Part shown: positions 15,856 to 26,602 of the stretch, piece after piece
Position numbering within the stretch: the first letter of the stretch is position 1
Layout of the letters: every line of letters begins with the position of its first letter
Assembly: GCF_016650635.1 (NCBI RefSeq)
Contig: NZ_JAEKFI010000003.1
Span: forward strand, 930,001-994,000
DNA length: 64,000 nt
Direction of reading: 5' to 3'
Source of the DNA: Pseudomonas sp. TH43
GTDB taxonomy: Bacteria; Pseudomonadota; Gammaproteobacteria; Pseudomonadales; Pseudomonadaceae
Made by a program: the position numbers and the translations under genes
The notes under the pieces: model-generated
What the model saw: the letters and a program-made list of their open reading frames with translations, nothing else
The model's database searches: none
What the model was told of the DNA's origin: nothing

Positions 15856-18800
15856 TCAACGGTATTGGAGGAAGACGTTGTCTCGCCCGAACTGGTCACG
15901 CAGAGCCTGAATCAAGGCATCTGCCGGGTCGATTCGCCAGGTCTCGCCGAACTGCAGCAAGGTCTTCGCATCCGGGCTGGTGTACTCCATGGTGATCGGG
16001 CATGCACCGCGATGGCGCTTGAGCAAATCCCCCAGCCAGCGTAGCTGATCGCCTTTCAGGTCCTGGGTTTGCAACTTCAGGCGCAGGCTTTCGGCGAGGT
16101 TGGTGCGCGCATCTTCCATGCTCATCACGCGCTTGACCCGCAGACGCAGGCCACCGGAGAAGTCGTCGTTACTGACTTCGCCTTCGACCACCACCATCGC
16201 GTCGGTCTGTAACAGCGACTGCGCGGAATGGAAAGCTTCGGCAAACAGCGACGCCTCGATTCGCCCGGAGCGGTCGTCGAGGGTGATGAAGCCCATCTTG
16301 TCGCCCTTTTTGTTCTTCATCACGCGCAGGGCAATGATCATCCCCGCCACGGTCTGGGTATCGCGCGCAGGCTTCAGGTCGATGATGCGTTGACGGGCGA
16401 AACGGCGAATCTCGCCTTCGTATTCATCGATCGGGTGACCGGTCAGGTACAGGCCCAAGGTGTCTTTCTCACCTTTGAGGCGCTCCTTGAGGGTCATCTC
16501 CTTGGCCTTGCGATGCACGGCGTAAACGTCGGCGTCTTCCTCGACAAACAACCCGCCAAACAGATCGCTGTGACCACTGTCGTGAGTGCGCGCGGTCTGT
16601 TCAGCCGACTTGATCGCTTCTTCCATCGCCGCCAGCAACACAGCACGGTTACGGTCGATGTTGGCCTGGTAAGCCTTTTGCTCATCGTGGAAGAACGGGC
16701 CGAGACGATCCAGTGCACCGCTGCGGATCAGACCGTCGAGGGTGCGCTTGTTGATGCGTTTGAGGTCGACCCGCGCGCAGAAGTCGAACAGATCCTTGAA
16801 CGGACCGGCCTGACGCGCTTCGGTGATCGCCTCGACCGGGCCTTCACCAACGCCTTTGATCGCGCCGAGGCCGTAAACAATGCGGCCATCGTCGTTCACC
16901 GTGAACTTGAACTCCGAAGTATTCACATCCGGCGCGTCGAGACGCAGCTTCATCGTGCGAATTTCTTCGATCAAGGTCACGACCTTGTCGGTGTTGTGCA
17001 TGTCCGCCGACAGTACCGCGGCCATGAACGGCGCCGGGTAATGGGTTTTCAGCCAGGCAGTCTGATACGACACCAGACCGTAAGCGGCGGAGTGAGACTT
17101 GTTGAAGCCGTAACCGGCGAATTTTTCCACCAGGTCGAAAATGTTACCGGCGAGGTCGGCGTCGATATTGTTGGTCTTGCAACCCTCAATGAAACCGCCG
17201 CGCTGCTTGGCCATCTCTTCGGGTTTTTTCTTACCCATCGCCCGCCGCAGCATGTCCGCACCACCGAGGGTGTAACCGGCCATGACCTGGGCAATCTGCA
17301 TCACCTGTTCCTGATACAGGATGATGCCGTACGTTGGCGCCAATACTGGCTTGAGGCCTTCGTACTGATAGTCGGAGTGCGGGTACGCCAACTCGGCGCG
17401 ACCGTGCTTACGGTTGATAAAGTCATCAACCATGCCCGATTGCAGCGGGCCCGGACGGAACAGGGCCACGAGTGCGATCAAGTCTTCAAGGCAGTCGGGC
17501 TTGAGCTTTTTGATCAGCTCTTTCATGCCTCGCGACTCAAGCTGGAATACCGCCGTGGTTTCTGCTTTTTGCAGCAGCGTGTACGTCGGTTTGTCGTCGA
17601 GCGGAATGAACGCGATGTCCAGCGGCGGCTCGTCGACCTTGGCGCGGTCGCGGTTGATGGTCTTCAGCGCCCAGTCGATTACCGTCAGAGTACGCAGACC
17701 GAGGAAGTCGAACTTCACCAGACCGGCGGCTTCAACGTCGTCCTTGTCGAACTGGGTTACCAGGCCGTCACCGGCCTCGTCGCAATAGATCGGCGAGAAG
17801 TCGGTCAGCTTGGTCGGCGCGATCACCACGCCACCGGCGTGTTTACCGACGTTACGCACAACGCCTTCAAGCTTGCGCGCCATCTCCCAGATTTCCGCCG
17901 CTTCTTCATCGACCTTGATGAAGTCACGCAGGATTTCTTCCTGCTCGTAGGCTTTTTCCAGGGTCATGCCGACTTCGAACGGAATCATCTTCGACAGACG
18001 ATCGGCCAAGCCGTAGGACTTGCCCTGCACCCGCGCCACGTCCCGCACCACAGCCTTGGCGGCCATGGAACCGAACGTGATGATCTGGCTTACCGCGTTG
18101 CGGCCGTACTTTTCGGCCACGTAATCGATGACTCGGTCACGGCCGTCCATGCAGAAGTCGACGTCGAAGTCGGGCATCGATACCCGTTCCGGGTTAAGGA
18201 AACGTTCGAACAGCAGGTCGTATTCCAGCGGGTCGAGGTCGGTGATCTTCTGCACGTAGGCCACCAGCGATCCGGCACCCGAACCACGGCCCGGACCTAC
18301 CGGTACGCCGTTGCTCTTGGCCCACTGGATAAAGTCCATAACGATGAGGAAGTAACCGGGGAAGCCCATCTGGATGATGATATCCAGCTCGAAATTCAAG
18401 CGGTCGACATAGACCTGACGCTTGGCTTCGTAGTCTTCGGTGGTGTCTTTGGGCAGCAGTACCGCCAGTCGTTCTTCGAGACCGTCGAACGACACTTTGC
18501 GGAAATATTCGTCGATGGTCATGCCATCGGGGATCGGGAAGTTGGGCAGGAAGTGCGTGCCCAGTTTCACGTCGATGTTGCAGCGTTTGGCGATCTCGAC
18601 GGTGTTTTCAATCGCGTCGGGAATATCGCTGAACAGCTCGATCATTTCCTCGGCGCTTTTCAGGTATTGCTGGTCGCTGTAATTTTTCGAACGCCGCGGA
18701 TCGTCGAGGGCGCGGCCCTCACCGATGCACACGCGGGTTTCGTGGGCGGCAAAATCTTCCTGCTTGATGAAGCGCACATCGTTACTCGCCACCAGCGGCG

Positions 18801-19377
18801 CGCCGAGTTTGTCGGCCAGTGCCACAGCGCCGTGCAGTTGCTCTTCATCGTTGGGGCGATTGGTGCGCTGGATTTCCAGATAGAAACGATCCGGGAACAC
18901 CGTCATCCACTCGCGCGCCAAGGCTTCGGCTTCCGCCGGGTTGCCACCGATAAGGGCCATGCCGATCTCGCCTTCTTTGGCGGCGGACAGCATGATCAGG
19001 CCTTCATTGGCTTCGGCGACCCACTGGCGCTCGACAATGATCATGCCGTTGCGTTGGCCTTCGATGAAGCCGCGCGAGATCAACTCAGTCAGGTTGCGAT
19101 AACCCTTGGCGTTCATCACCAGCAGGCTGAGCCGGCTCAGCGGTGCGTCCGGGTCCTTGTTCGACAGCCACAGGTCGGCGCCGCAGATCGGCTTGATGCC
19201 TGCGCCCATGGTGTTTTTATAAAATTTGACCAGCGAACACATGTTGTTCTGGTCGGTGACCGCGACCGCCGGCATGTTCATGGCGGTCAGCGCTTTAACC
19301 AGCGGCTTGATCCGCACCAGCCCGTCGACCAGCGAGTATTCAGTGTGCAGGCGTAGATGAACGAATGAAGCCGGCAT
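15856..19377 (-). CDS. dnaE: DNA polymerase III alpha subunit
   Basis: Replicative polymerase catalytic subunit, 1173 residues. An N-terminal PHP domain starts with HLRLHTEYSLVDG. The polymerase palm carries the catalytic aspartates in PDFDVDF near residue 400, next to the GPGRGSGAGSLVAY segment. The finger region, helix-hairpin-helix region (VKFDFLGLRTL to GLGAIKGVGE) and C-terminal OB fold are all present. It is uninterrupted and of normal length. It lies downstream of rnhB, with a terminator hairpin between them. Confidence 0.98.
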   Translation of the reverse strand: MPASFVHLRLHTEYSLVDGLVRIKPLVKALTAMNMPAVAVTDQNNMCSLVKFYKNTMGAGIKPICGADLWLSNKDPDAPLSRLSLLVMNAKGYRNLTELISRGFIEGQRNGMIIVERQWVAEANEGLIMLSAAKEGEIGMALIGGNPAEAEALAREWMTVFPDRFYLEIQRTNRPNDEEQLHGAVALADKLGAPLVASNDVRFIKQEDFAAHETRVCIGEGRALDDPRRSKNYSDQQYLKSAEEMIELFSDIPDAIENTVEIAKRCNIDVKLGTHFLPNFPIPDGMTIDEYFRKVSFDGLEERLAVLLPKDTTEDYEAKRQVYVDRLNFELDIIIQMGFPGYFLIVMDFIQWAKSNGVPVGPGRGSGAGSLVAYVQKITDLDPLEYDLLFERFLNPERVSMPDFDVDFCMDGRDRVIDYVAEKYGRNAVSQIITFGSMAAKAVVRDVARVQGKSYGLADRLSKMIPFEVGMTLEKAYEQEEILRDFIKVDEEAAEIWEMARKLEGVVRNVGKHAGGVVIAPTKLTDFSPIYCDEAGDGLVTQFDKDDVEAAGLVKFDFLGLRTLTVIDWALKTINRDRAKVDEPPLDIAFIPLDDKPTYTLLQKAETTAVFQLESRGMKELIKKLKPDCLEDLIALVALFRPGPLQSGMVDDFINRKHGRAELAYPHSDYQYEGLKPVLAPTYGIILYQEQVMQIAQVMAGYTLGGADMLRRAMGKKKPEEMAKQRGGFIEGCKTNNIDADLAGNIFDLVEKFAGYGFNKSHSAAYGLVSYQTAWLKTHYPAPFMAAVLSADMHNTDKVVTLIEEIRTMKLRLDAPDVNTSEFKFTVNDDGRIVYGLGAIKGVGEGPVEAITEARQAGPFKDLFDFCARVDLKRINKRTLDGLIRSGALDRLGPFFHDEQKAYQANIDRNRAVLLAAMEEAIKSAEQTARTHDSGHSDLFGGLFVEEDADVYAVHRKAKEMTLKERLKGEKDTLGLYLTGHPIDEYEGEIRRFARQRIIDLKPARDTQTVAGMIIALRVMKNKKGDKMGFITLDDRSGRIEASLFAEAFHSAQSLLQTDAMVVVEGEVSNDDFSGGLRLRVKRVMSMEDARTNLAESLRLKLQTQDLKGDQLRWLGDLLKRHRGACPITMEYTSPDAKTLLQFGETWRIDPADALIQALRDQFGRDNVFLQYR

Positions 19378-19408
19378 AGTGATCCTGTCCAGTTACATAG
19401 AGACAACA

Positions 19409-19430
19409 AGGCCCGGATTGTACCGGGCCT
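19409..19430 (-). terminator. Hairpin between rnhB and dnaE
   Basis: AGGCCCGG (19409-19416) and CCGGGCCT (19423-19430) form an 8-bp GC-rich stem with loop ATTGTA, 23 bases beyond the rnhB stop. TTGTTG follows on the minus strand. It is a plausible rho-independent terminator closing the lpx-rnhB run. Confidence 0.7.
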
Positions 19431-19453
19431 CGAACAAAACATCAGCCTTGCGA

Positions 19454-20095
19454 CTAAACCTGCGTCAGGCCTTCCAATGCCTCGTAAGCCTGACGTACCG
19501 GGGCAAACGAGCGGCGGTGAATCGGCGTCGGGCCGAGTCGCACCAACGCTTCCAGATGAACGGGCGTCGGGTAGCCTTTGTGACCACCGATGCCGTAACC
19601 CGGATAGATCAGTTCAAACGCGGCCATTTCACGGTCACGGCTGACTTTGGCCAGAATCGACGCGGCAGCAATCGCCGGCACCTTGCCGTCGCCTTGCACC
19701 ACCGCTTCGGCGCGCATCGGCAATTGGGGGCAGCGGTTGCCGTCGATCATCGCCAGTTTCGGCTGGATGTGCAGGCCGGCCACCGCGCGCTGCATGGCGA
19801 GCATGGTCGCGTGCAAAATGTTCAGCTCATCGATTTCTTCGACTTCGGCGCGGGCGATGCACCAACTCAGGGATTTCTCGATAATCTCGTCGTAGAGCTT
19901 TTCGCGCCTGGCTTCGGTGAGTTTCTTGGAATCATTCAGACCGAGAATCGGCCGATTCGGATCGAGGATCACCGCTGCCGTCACCACGGCACCGCACAAC
20001 GGACCGCGACCGACTTCATCGACGCCGGCCACCAACTCTTCGACTTCGGCGACCAAGGTGAAATCCAGGCCCATTTGCATGCTTGTCTTGCTCAT
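19454..20095 (-). CDS. rnhB: Ribonuclease HII
   Basis: Type 2 RNase H that removes RNA from RNA-DNA hybrids and initiates ribonucleotide excision. The metal-binding site is visible as [15 protein letters not shown] near the N-terminus, and the DSKKL and [11 protein letters not shown] segments are conserved. The ATG at 20095 overlaps the lpxB stop in an ATGA pair, giving 213 residues; a second ATG five codons on is also used in some annotations. Co-transcription with lpxB is the rule in proteobacteria. Confidence 0.96.
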   Translation of the reverse strand: MSKTSMQMGLDFTLVAEVEELVAGVDEVGRGPLCGAVVTAAVILDPNRPILGLNDSKKLTEARREKLYDEIIEKSLSWCIARAEVEEIDELNILHATMLAMQRAVAGLHIQPKLAMIDGNRCPQLPMRAEAVVQGDGKVPAIAAASILAKVSRDREMAAFELIYPGYGIGGHKGYPTPVHLEALVRLGPTPIHRRSFAPVRQAYEALEGLTQV

Positions 20096-21222
20096 CGTGA
20101 TTGACCGATCAGGTTAAGGACGGCGTCCGCCGCCTGATTGGAAGCGTCCAGCCGCAGCGTGCGATGGATTTCGTCGAAGCCGCGCGTCTGTTCTTCACCA
20201 CCTTCGATAAGGGGCGACAGCGTCTGCGCCAGTGCCTCAACCGTCGCATCATCCTGCAACAATTCCGGGACCAGCAAACGCTGGGCCAGCAGATTCGGCA
20301 AGGACACGTACGGGCTCTTGACCATGCGCTTGAGGATCCAGAACGTCAGCGGCGCCAAACGATAAGCCACCACCATCGGGCGCTTGTATAACAGCGCCTC
20401 AAGGGTGGCTGTGCCGGAGGCGATCAGCACGGCATTGCAGGCAGCCAGGGCCAGATGCGACTTGCCGTCGAGCAAGGTCACCGGCAGATCGCGACCGACA
20501 AGCAGCTCTTCAAGCTGAGCGCGACGCTCGGCATTGGCGCACGGAATGACGAAGCGCAAACCCGGACGCATGGCACGCAGGCGCTCGGCGGTATCGAGAA
20601 AAAGTGCCCCCAGCCGGCCGACTTCGCCGCCACGGCTGCCCGGCATCAACGCCACCAGCGGCCCATCGGGCAAGCCCAACTCAGCACGCGCAGCAGCCCG
20701 ATCAGCTTCCAGCGGGATGGTATCGGCCAGCGTGTGACCGACAAACCGCACCGGAACGCCTTTCTCTTCGTAGAATTTGGCTTCAAACGGCAACAGCGTA
20801 AGCATCAGATCGCAGCCTTCGCGGATCTTCAGTACGCGCTTCTGCCGCCACGCCCACACCGAAGGACTGACGTAATGCACGGTTTTGATCCCGGCCTGAC
20901 GCAGCTTGAGTTCGATATTGAGGTTGAAATCCGGGGCATCGATACCGATGAATACATCGGGTTTTTCAGCGATCAGCGTGGCGATCAGGTCTTTGCGGCG
21001 CTTGAGCAGCTCGCGCAGGCGCCCGAGCACTTCCACCAGGCCCATGACCGACAAGCGCTCCATGGGAAAGTACGAAGTCAGGCCCTCGGCCTGCATCAAC
21101 GGACCGCCGACACCGATGAACTCGACCGCCGGATGCTGATTCTTGAGCGCGCGCATGAGACCGGCGCCGAGAATGTCACCGGAAGCCTCACCCGCCACCA
21201 GCGCAATACGCAGATTGGCCAT
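20092..21222 (-). CDS. lpxB: Lipid A disaccharide synthase
   Basis: Family 19 glycosyltransferase that joins UDP-2,3-diacylglucosamine and lipid X to form the lipid A disaccharide at the inner membrane. It has 376 residues, with the N-terminal [18 protein letters not shown] and the [11 protein letters not shown] segment characteristic of LpxB. It starts two bases after the lpxA stop and overlaps rnhB by four bases, so it is translationally linked in the fabZ-lpxA-lpxB-rnhB series. Confidence 0.97.
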   Translation of the reverse strand: MANLRIALVAGEASGDILGAGLMRALKNQHPAVEFIGVGGPLMQAEGLTSYFPMERLSVMGLVEVLGRLRELLKRRKDLIATLIAEKPDVFIGIDAPDFNLNIELKLRQAGIKTVHYVSPSVWAWRQKRVLKIREGCDLMLTLLPFEAKFYEEKGVPVRFVGHTLADTIPLEADRAAARAELGLPDGPLVALMPGSRGGEVGRLGALFLDTAERLRAMRPGLRFVIPCANAERRAQLEELLVGRDLPVTLLDGKSHLALAACNAVLIASGTATLEALLYKRPMVVAYRLAPLTFWILKRMVKSPYVSLPNLLAQRLLVPELLQDDATVEALAQTLSPLIEGGEEQTRGFDEIHRTLRLDASNQAADAVLNLIGQSR

Positions 21223-21224
21223 GA

Positions 21225-22001
21225 TCAGCGGGTGATGCCGCGAGTCGACGACTGAATGGAGTCACGGAATATCGCGACTTCCGGGAACTGAGCCGCAGGT
21301 TCGGCCAGTTCGGCCAGTGCCTGCTCGACCGTCAGTCCTTGGCGATAGACGGTTTTGTAGGCGCGACGCAGGGTGTGAATCGCGTCTTCGCTGAAACCGC
21401 GACGGCGCATGCCTTCGAAGTTCATGCTGCGCGCTTCCGCCGGATTGCCGAACACCGTGACGAATGCCGGAACGTCCTTGCCAATGGCGGTGCCCATGCC
21501 GGAGAAGCTGTGGGCGCCGATGTGGCAGTACTGGTGAACCAGGGTGAAACCGGAGAGGATTGCCCAGTCATCAACGTGCACATGCCCGGCCAACGCAGTG
21601 TTGTTGACCAGAATGCAGTTGTTGCCGATGACGCTGTCGTGACCGATGTGGGCATAGGCCATGACCAGGTTGTGATCGCCCAGCGTGGTTTCCGAGCGAT
21701 CCTGAACGGTGCCACGGTGAATCGTAACGCCTTCACGGATGACATTGTGGTCACCGATGACCAGGCGGGTTTCTTCACCTTTGTACTTCAGATCGGGCGT
21801 GTCTTCGCCTACCGAGGAAAACTGGTAGATGCGATTGTGCTTGCCGATGCGGGTCGGGCCTTTGAGGATTACATGCGGCCCGATCACGGTACCCTCGCCG
21901 ATTTCCACACCTGCGCCGATGATCGACCATGGGCCGACCTCGACGCCGTCAGCCAGAATGGCCGACGGATCGATGATTGCGCGAGGGTCAATCAAACTCA
22001 T
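21225..22001 (-). CDS. lpxA: UDP-N-acetylglucosamine acyltransferase
   Basis: First committed step of lipid A synthesis, transferring a 3-hydroxyacyl chain from ACP to UDP-GlcNAc. The 258 residues show a left-handed beta-helix built of hexapeptide repeats (residues about 3-185), then a short helical C-terminus. The [13 protein letters not shown] segment holds the conserved histidine region. The start overlaps the fabZ stop by four bases. LpxA competes with FabZ for the same hydroxyacyl-ACP, so their coupling is meaningful. Confidence 0.97.
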   Translation of the reverse strand: MSLIDPRAIIDPSAILADGVEVGPWSIIGAGVEIGEGTVIGPHVILKGPTRIGKHNRIYQFSSVGEDTPDLKYKGEETRLVIGDHNVIREGVTIHRGTVQDRSETTLGDHNLVMAYAHIGHDSVIGNNCILVNNTALAGHVHVDDWAILSGFTLVHQYCHIGAHSFSGMGTAIGKDVPAFVTVFGNPAEARSMNFEGMRRRGFSEDAIHTLRRAYKTVYRQGLTVEQALAELAEPAAQFPEVAIFRDSIQSSTRGITR

Positions 22002-22438
22002 ACTTTTTGTTCCGCACAGATGATTTCGGCGGAGCAGACCGGTTTGCCGTCAACCGAAGCCTGGCACTCGAACTTCCAGATCTTGCGCTTGCAGCTGATG
22101 AACGTAGCTTCAAGAATCAACTGGTCGCCCGGTTTGACTGGCTGGCGGAAGCGCAGCTTGTCGGAACCGACGAAGTAATACAGGGTGCCGTCGGCCGGTT
22201 TGACGTCGAGCATTTTGAAACCGAGGATCCCGGCAGCCTGAGCCATTGCCTCAATGATCAGAACGCCTGGCATGATTGGATGCGCCGGGAAGTGACCATT
22301 GAAGAACGGTTCGTTGATGCTGACATTCTTGTAGGCGCGAATGCGCTTGCCTTCAGTGTCCAGTTCCACCACCCGGTCCACCAGCAGGAACGGGTAACGG
22401 TGAGGCAGGTATTCGCGAATCTCGTTGATGTCCATCAT
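21998..22438 (-). CDS. fabZ: 3-hydroxyacyl-[ACP] dehydratase FabZ
   Basis: Hot-dog-fold dehydratase of fatty-acid elongation. The 146 residues hold [11 protein letters not shown] and the active-site loop [12 protein letters not shown] with catalytic His49, followed by Glu63. It lies between lpxD and lpxA, as in nearly all gammaproteobacteria, placing membrane lipid and lipid A supply under shared control. Two consecutive ATG codons make the first residue ambiguous by one. Confidence 0.97.
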   Translation of the reverse strand: MMDINEIREYLPHRYPFLLVDRVVELDTEGKRIRAYKNVSINEPFFNGHFPAHPIMPGVLIIEAMAQAAGILGFKMLDVKPADGTLYYFVGSDKLRFRQPVKPGDQLILEATFISCKRKIWKFECQASVDGKPVCSAEIICAEQKV

Positions 22439-22544
22439 TTCGGGGGGAAGCCTATGTAAAGATTGGGAGCGCGACTGACGCGCACTCCTCTAGCAAATCA
22501 AGGAGGCAGTCTAGAGGCTGTGCACACTTGATATGGAAATGGTA

Positions 22545-23600
22545 TCAGCCATCTGATGAAGCATTGCCGTCAGGGGTCACTTCCCCTACGCGCTTTTCCA
22601 GCTGTTTCAAACGTCGCGCGATGTCATCGAGCTGACGGATGCGTGCCGCGCTTTTGCGCCATTCGGCAGCCGGTTGCATGGCTGTGCCGGAAGAATAGGC
22701 GCCAGGCTCGGTAATCGAGTGGGTCACCATGGTCATCCCGGTCAGGAAAACGTTGTCGCAAATGTCAATGTGACCGACCAGGCCAACACCGCCAGCGAGC
22801 ATGCAATGCTTGCCGATTTTGGTGCTGCCGGAGATCCCGACGCAGGCGGCCATGGCGGTGTGATCACCGACCTGGACGTTGTGTGCGATCTGGATCTGGT
22901 TGTCGAGTTTCACACCATTGCCGATCACGGTATCGGCCAGTGCGCCGCGGTCGATGGCAGTATTCACGCCGATTTCGACATCGTCGCCGATGGTCACGCC
23001 ACCGATCTGAGCGATTTTCTGCCAGATGCCTTTTTCGTTGGCAAAGCCGAAGCCCTCACCACCGAGTACAGCACCCGACTGAATAACCACACGTTTGCCG
23101 ATGCGCACGTCGTGATACAGCGTTACGCGCGGCGCAAGCCAGCCGCCCTCACCAATTTCGCTGCGGGCACCGACAAAGCAATGCGCGCCCAGCGTCACTT
23201 GCGCAGCAATCCGTGCACCCGCTTCGATAACCACGAAAGGGCCGATGCTGGCGCTTGGATCAACCACTGCGTCCGCCGCAATCACCGCTGAGGGATGAAT
23301 ACCCACAGTGGCTTTTGGCTTGGGATCGAACAAGTGGGAGATACGCGCGTACGCCAGATAGGGATCCGGCACCACCAGCACATTACCGGCAAAACCTTCG
23401 GCGTCGGCTTCCTTGAGCAACAGAGCTGCTGCCTGAGAACCCGCCAGGTATTTGCGATATTGAGGATTTGCCAGAAAGCTCAACTGAGCTGGGCCAGCCT
23501 CTTGCAAAGTGGCTAGCCCAGTAATTTGCTTCTCCGGGTCGCCACGCAGGGTGGCGCCGAGGAACTCGGCCAACTGGCCGAGTTTGATAGTCACGGTCAT
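22545..23600 (-). CDS. lpxD: UDP-3-O-acyl-glucosamine N-acyltransferase
   Basis: Third step of lipid A synthesis, N-acylating UDP-3-O-acylglucosamine. The 351 residues comprise an N-terminal uridine-binding domain (about 1-100), a long hexapeptide-repeat beta-helix (about 105-290), and a C-terminal coiled helix ending [13 protein letters not shown]. The gene starts three bases after the ompH stop. A 106-base spacer precedes fabZ. It is intact and unremarkable. Confidence 0.97.
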   Translation of the reverse strand: MTVTIKLGQLAEFLGATLRGDPEKQITGLATLQEAGPAQLSFLANPQYRKYLAGSQAAALLLKEADAEGFAGNVLVVPDPYLAYARISHLFDPKPKATVGIHPSAVIAADAVVDPSASIGPFVVIEAGARIAAQVTLGAHCFVGARSEIGEGGWLAPRVTLYHDVRIGKRVVIQSGAVLGGEGFGFANEKGIWQKIAQIGGVTIGDDVEIGVNTAIDRGALADTVIGNGVKLDNQIQIAHNVQVGDHTAMAACVGISGSTKIGKHCMLAGGVGLVGHIDICDNVFLTGMTMVTHSITEPGAYSSGTAMQPAAEWRKSAARIRQLDDIARRLKQLEKRVGEVTPDGNASSDG

Positions 23601-23603
23601 GGG

Positions 23604-24107
23604 TTACTTCAGCTGATTCATGCGCTCGATAACCTGGCGCGTGATGTCGTACTGAGGTTTGACATCGATCACTGCGCCACGCTCGAACACCAGGTCAAAA
23701 CCACCTTTCTTGATGACTTCTTCCACTGCGCTATCCAGTTTCGGCTTCAGTTGCTTGAGCATTTCGCGGTCGGCAACAGCTTTGGCTTCGTTCAATTCCT
23801 TGGACTGGAACTGGAAGTCACGGGCCTTTTGCTTGAATTCCAGCTCCAGACGCTCACGCTCACCTTGCTGCATCTTGTCGCCACCGGCCATCAGACGATC
23901 CTGAATACCCTTGGCACTGCTTTCCAGGGTTTTCAGTTTGGTCAGTTGCGGACCGAACTTCTTCTCGGCATCCACGGCGTATTTCTTCGCCGCGTCGGAT
24001 TCCAGCAGTGCCATCTGATAGTTCAGAACGGCGATTTTCATGTCGGCAAATGCCGGGCCTGCCACCATCAAGGAGGCCAGGAGAACCAATTGAGTCAACT
24101 TACGCAC
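23604..24107 (-). CDS. ompH: OmpH/Skp family periplasmic chaperone
   Basis: Periplasmic chaperone that holds unfolded outer-membrane proteins on their way to BamA. The 167 residues begin with a signal peptide cleaved after MVAGPAFA (about residue 21). The mature N-terminus MKIAVLNYQMALLES and a long charged coiled-coil region form the Skp tentacles. It lies 45 bases after bamA and directly before lpxD, matching the conserved bamA-skp-lpxD order. Confidence 0.95.
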   Translation of the reverse strand: MRKLTQLVLLASLMVAGPAFADMKIAVLNYQMALLESDAAKKYAVDAEKKFGPQLTKLKTLESSAKGIQDRLMAGGDKMQQGERERLELEFKQKARDFQFQSKELNEAKAVADREMLKQLKPKLDSAVEEVIKKGGFDLVFERGAVIDVKPQYDITRQVIERMNQLK

Positions 24108-24152
24108 GATGCACTCCTACAAAATCCATTGTCGTTATCTTGGGTCAGACGC

Positions 24153-26528
24153 TTAGAACGTCTGGCCGAGGGAGAATTGGAACACTTGAGTTTCAGCGTC
24201 ATCCGGTTTCTTGATCGGCATGGCCAACGCGAAGCTCAGAGGACCCAGTGCGGTGACCCAGGTCACACCCACACCGACGGAACTGGCCATGTTGCTCAGG
24301 CTGATGTCGTTGCACTGAGTGTTCGACTTGGAACCGTTAGCGTTCGTAGTGTCCGAGCACTTGGAGTCAAATACGTTACCGACATCCCAGAATACCGAAG
24401 TACGCAGGGAACGCTGATCCTTGACGAATGGCAGCGGGAACAGAACCTCGACACCACCCTGGATCAGGACGTTACCACCGAACGGCAGTGGATCCTGGTC
24501 CGGGTCAGCCAACGTGCCCGGGTTAGTACCTTTACTCGGCGTACTGCGAGGGCCGAGGGTGCTGTCCTTGAAGCCACGAACCGAGTTGAAACCACCAGCA
24601 TAGTAGTTTTCATAGAACGGCAAGCCGTCAGTCGAACCGTAACCGTCGCCATAACCCAGCTCGGTGTGCAGACGCAGGGTGTAGTTCTCGCTGATCGGCT
24701 GGAACAGCTGACCGCGGTAATCAAGTTTGTAGAACGACAGATCGCTGCCCGGAATGGTGGTTTCCAGGGTCAGGCTCTGGGAACGGCCACGGGTAGGCAA
24801 TACGCCTTTGTTCAGCGTCGACTCGGACCAGCCGGCCGAAGCCTTGAAGTTCAGATACTGATCGCCTTCCTTGTTTACGAAGTCGAAAATCTCGTCAACG
24901 GTGTAGGTACCGGTCTTGATCTTGTCCTGTTGAGCGGACAGACCGAAGGTCAGACGCGAAGTCTCACTGATCGGGTAGCCAACGTTCACGCCGGCACCCA
25001 GGCTGTCTACCGCATAGCTGGCTACGTCAACATCGAGGTCTTTGTAGTCGGTGGTGCGATAGAACGCGTTGTAACCCAGGCTCACGCCATCGGCGGTCCA
25101 GTACGGGTCAACATAGCCGAAGTTGTAGCGGCTCTGGTATTCGCTGCGGGTCAGGCCGACGCTGACGCGGTTACCGGTACCGAGGAAGTTGTTCTGGGTG
25201 ATCGAACCACCGAGGATCAGACCAGCACTCTGGGCGAAACCGACACTGGCGGTGATCGAACCGGACGCTTGCTCTTCAACGCTGTAGTTAACGTCCACCT
25301 GGTCGTCGACACCTGGCACAGCCGGGGTTTCAACGTTGACTTCCTTAAAGAAGCCCAGACGCTCAAGACGGGTCTTGGATTGGTCGATCAGGTAGGTCGA
25401 AGCCCAGCCGCCTTCCATCTGACGCATTTCACGACGCAGCACTTCGTCTTCCGACTTGGTGTTGCCACGGAAGTTGATACGGTTTACGTAGGCACGCTTG
25501 CCCGGGTCGACAGCAAACAGGATGTCCACAGTGTGGTCATCATCGTGCGGCTGCGGCACGCCGTTGACGTTGGCGAAGGTGTAACCCTCGTTACCCAGAC
25601 GACGGGTGATCAGTTCCGAGGTGGTGGTCATCAGCTTGCGCGAGAACACCTGGCCTTTCTGCACCAGCAACAGCGACTTGACCTGGTCTTCAGGGACTTT
25701 CAGGTCACCACTGAGTTTGACGTCACGAACGGTGTACTTCTCGCCTTCGGTGACGTTGACAGTGATGTAGACGTGCTTCTTGTCCGGAGTGATGGACACC
25801 TGGGTCGAAGCGATATCCATGTTGATATAGCCACGGTCCAGGTAGTAGGAACGCAGACGCTCCAGGTCACCGGACAGCTTTTCACGGGCGTACTTGTCAT
25901 CGTTCTTGAAGAACGACAGCCAGTTGGTGGTTTTCAGTTCGAACAGGTCGGTCAGGTCTTCTTCAGGGAAAACCGTGTTGCCTACCACGTTGATGTGCTG
26001 AATGGCGGCAACGGTGCCTTCGTTGATCTTCACTTTCAGACCAACGCGGTTACGCGGCTGCGAGACCACTTCGGTATCGACGGTAGCCGAGTAACGACCT
26101 TGCGCGACGTACTGACGTTGCAGTTCGTTACGCACACCCTCAAGGGTGGCGCGCTGGAAGATCTCGCCTTCGGCCAGACCGGATTGCTTGAGGCCCTTCA
26201 TCAGGTCTTCAGTGGAGATCGCCTTGTTGCCTTCGATCTCGATACTGGCGACGGATGGGCGCTCGACAACCGTGATTACCAGAACGTTGCCTTCGCGGCC
26301 CAGCTGGATATCTTGAAAGAAACCGGTTTTGAACAACGCACGAGTGGATTCCACCAGGCGACGATCATCCGCCTGCTCGCCGACGTTCAACGGCAAGGCA
26401 CCAAAGACACTACCCGCGGAGACCCGCTGGAGGCCATTGACGCGAATATCAGAGATAGTGAAGGACTCGGCGTGAACTTCGGCGATCATCAATACGGTGA
26501 GAACCGCAGTTAGCAGCAGACGTTTCAT
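24153..26528 (-). CDS. bamA: Outer-membrane protein assembly factor BamA
   Basis: Omp85-family insertase at the core of the BAM complex. The start at 26528 (MKRLLLTAVLTVLM) gives 791 residues with a signal peptide ending near AEVHA. Five POTRA domains (about 23-425) precede a 16-stranded barrel. The conserved loop-6 motif VRGF is present, and the protein ends in Phe (SLGQTF), as barrel proteins do. A hairpin lies between rseP and this gene, so it may be expressed both with rseP and independently. Confidence 0.97.
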   Translation of the reverse strand: MKRLLLTAVLTVLMIAEVHAESFTISDIRVNGLQRVSAGSVFGALPLNVGEQADDRRLVESTRALFKTGFFQDIQLGREGNVLVITVVERPSVASIEIEGNKAISTEDLMKGLKQSGLAEGEIFQRATLEGVRNELQRQYVAQGRYSATVDTEVVSQPRNRVGLKVKINEGTVAAIQHINVVGNTVFPEEDLTDLFELKTTNWLSFFKNDDKYAREKLSGDLERLRSYYLDRGYINMDIASTQVSITPDKKHVYITVNVTEGEKYTVRDVKLSGDLKVPEDQVKSLLLVQKGQVFSRKLMTTTSELITRRLGNEGYTFANVNGVPQPHDDDHTVDILFAVDPGKRAYVNRINFRGNTKSEDEVLRREMRQMEGGWASTYLIDQSKTRLERLGFFKEVNVETPAVPGVDDQVDVNYSVEEQASGSITASVGFAQSAGLILGGSITQNNFLGTGNRVSVGLTRSEYQSRYNFGYVDPYWTADGVSLGYNAFYRTTDYKDLDVDVASYAVDSLGAGVNVGYPISETSRLTFGLSAQQDKIKTGTYTVDEIFDFVNKEGDQYLNFKASAGWSESTLNKGVLPTRGRSQSLTLETTIPGSDLSFYKLDYRGQLFQPISENYTLRLHTELGYGDGYGSTDGLPFYENYYAGGFNSVRGFKDSTLGPRSTPSKGTNPGTLADPDQDPLPFGGNVLIQGGVEVLFPLPFVKDQRSLRTSVFWDVGNVFDSKCSDTTNANGSKSNTQCNDISLSNMASSVGVGVTWVTALGPLSFALAMPIKKPDDAETQVFQFSLGQTF

Positions 26529-26563
26529 GAAGTCCTTTCTTATTCCAACTGGCAATAAACAAA

Positions 26564-26582
26564 CTGCCGCAAAATGCGGCAG
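26564..26582 (-). terminator. Intrinsic terminator or attenuator between rseP and bamA
   Basis: CTGCCGC (26564-26570) and GCGGCAG (26576-26582) form a 7-bp stem with a 5-base A/T loop, 20 bases past the rseP stop on the minus strand. TTTGTTTATT follows. It is a compact rho-independent terminator placed inside a gene series often regarded as one operon. Confidence 0.75.
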
Positions 26583-26602
26583 ATTCGCAATTCAGCGAAG
26601 CG

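Noticed and set aside
16228..19356. Open frame of 1042 codons on the plus strand, antisense to dnaE
   Set aside because: It lies wholly opposite dnaE, which has every family motif. Long antisense frames arise from the codon bias of high-GC genes. The translation shows no recognisable domain.
23526..26513. Open frame of 995 codons on the plus strand, antisense to lpxD, ompH and bamA
   Set aside because: Same cause as above; it spans several well-supported minus-strand genes and has no ribosome-binding site or known domain.
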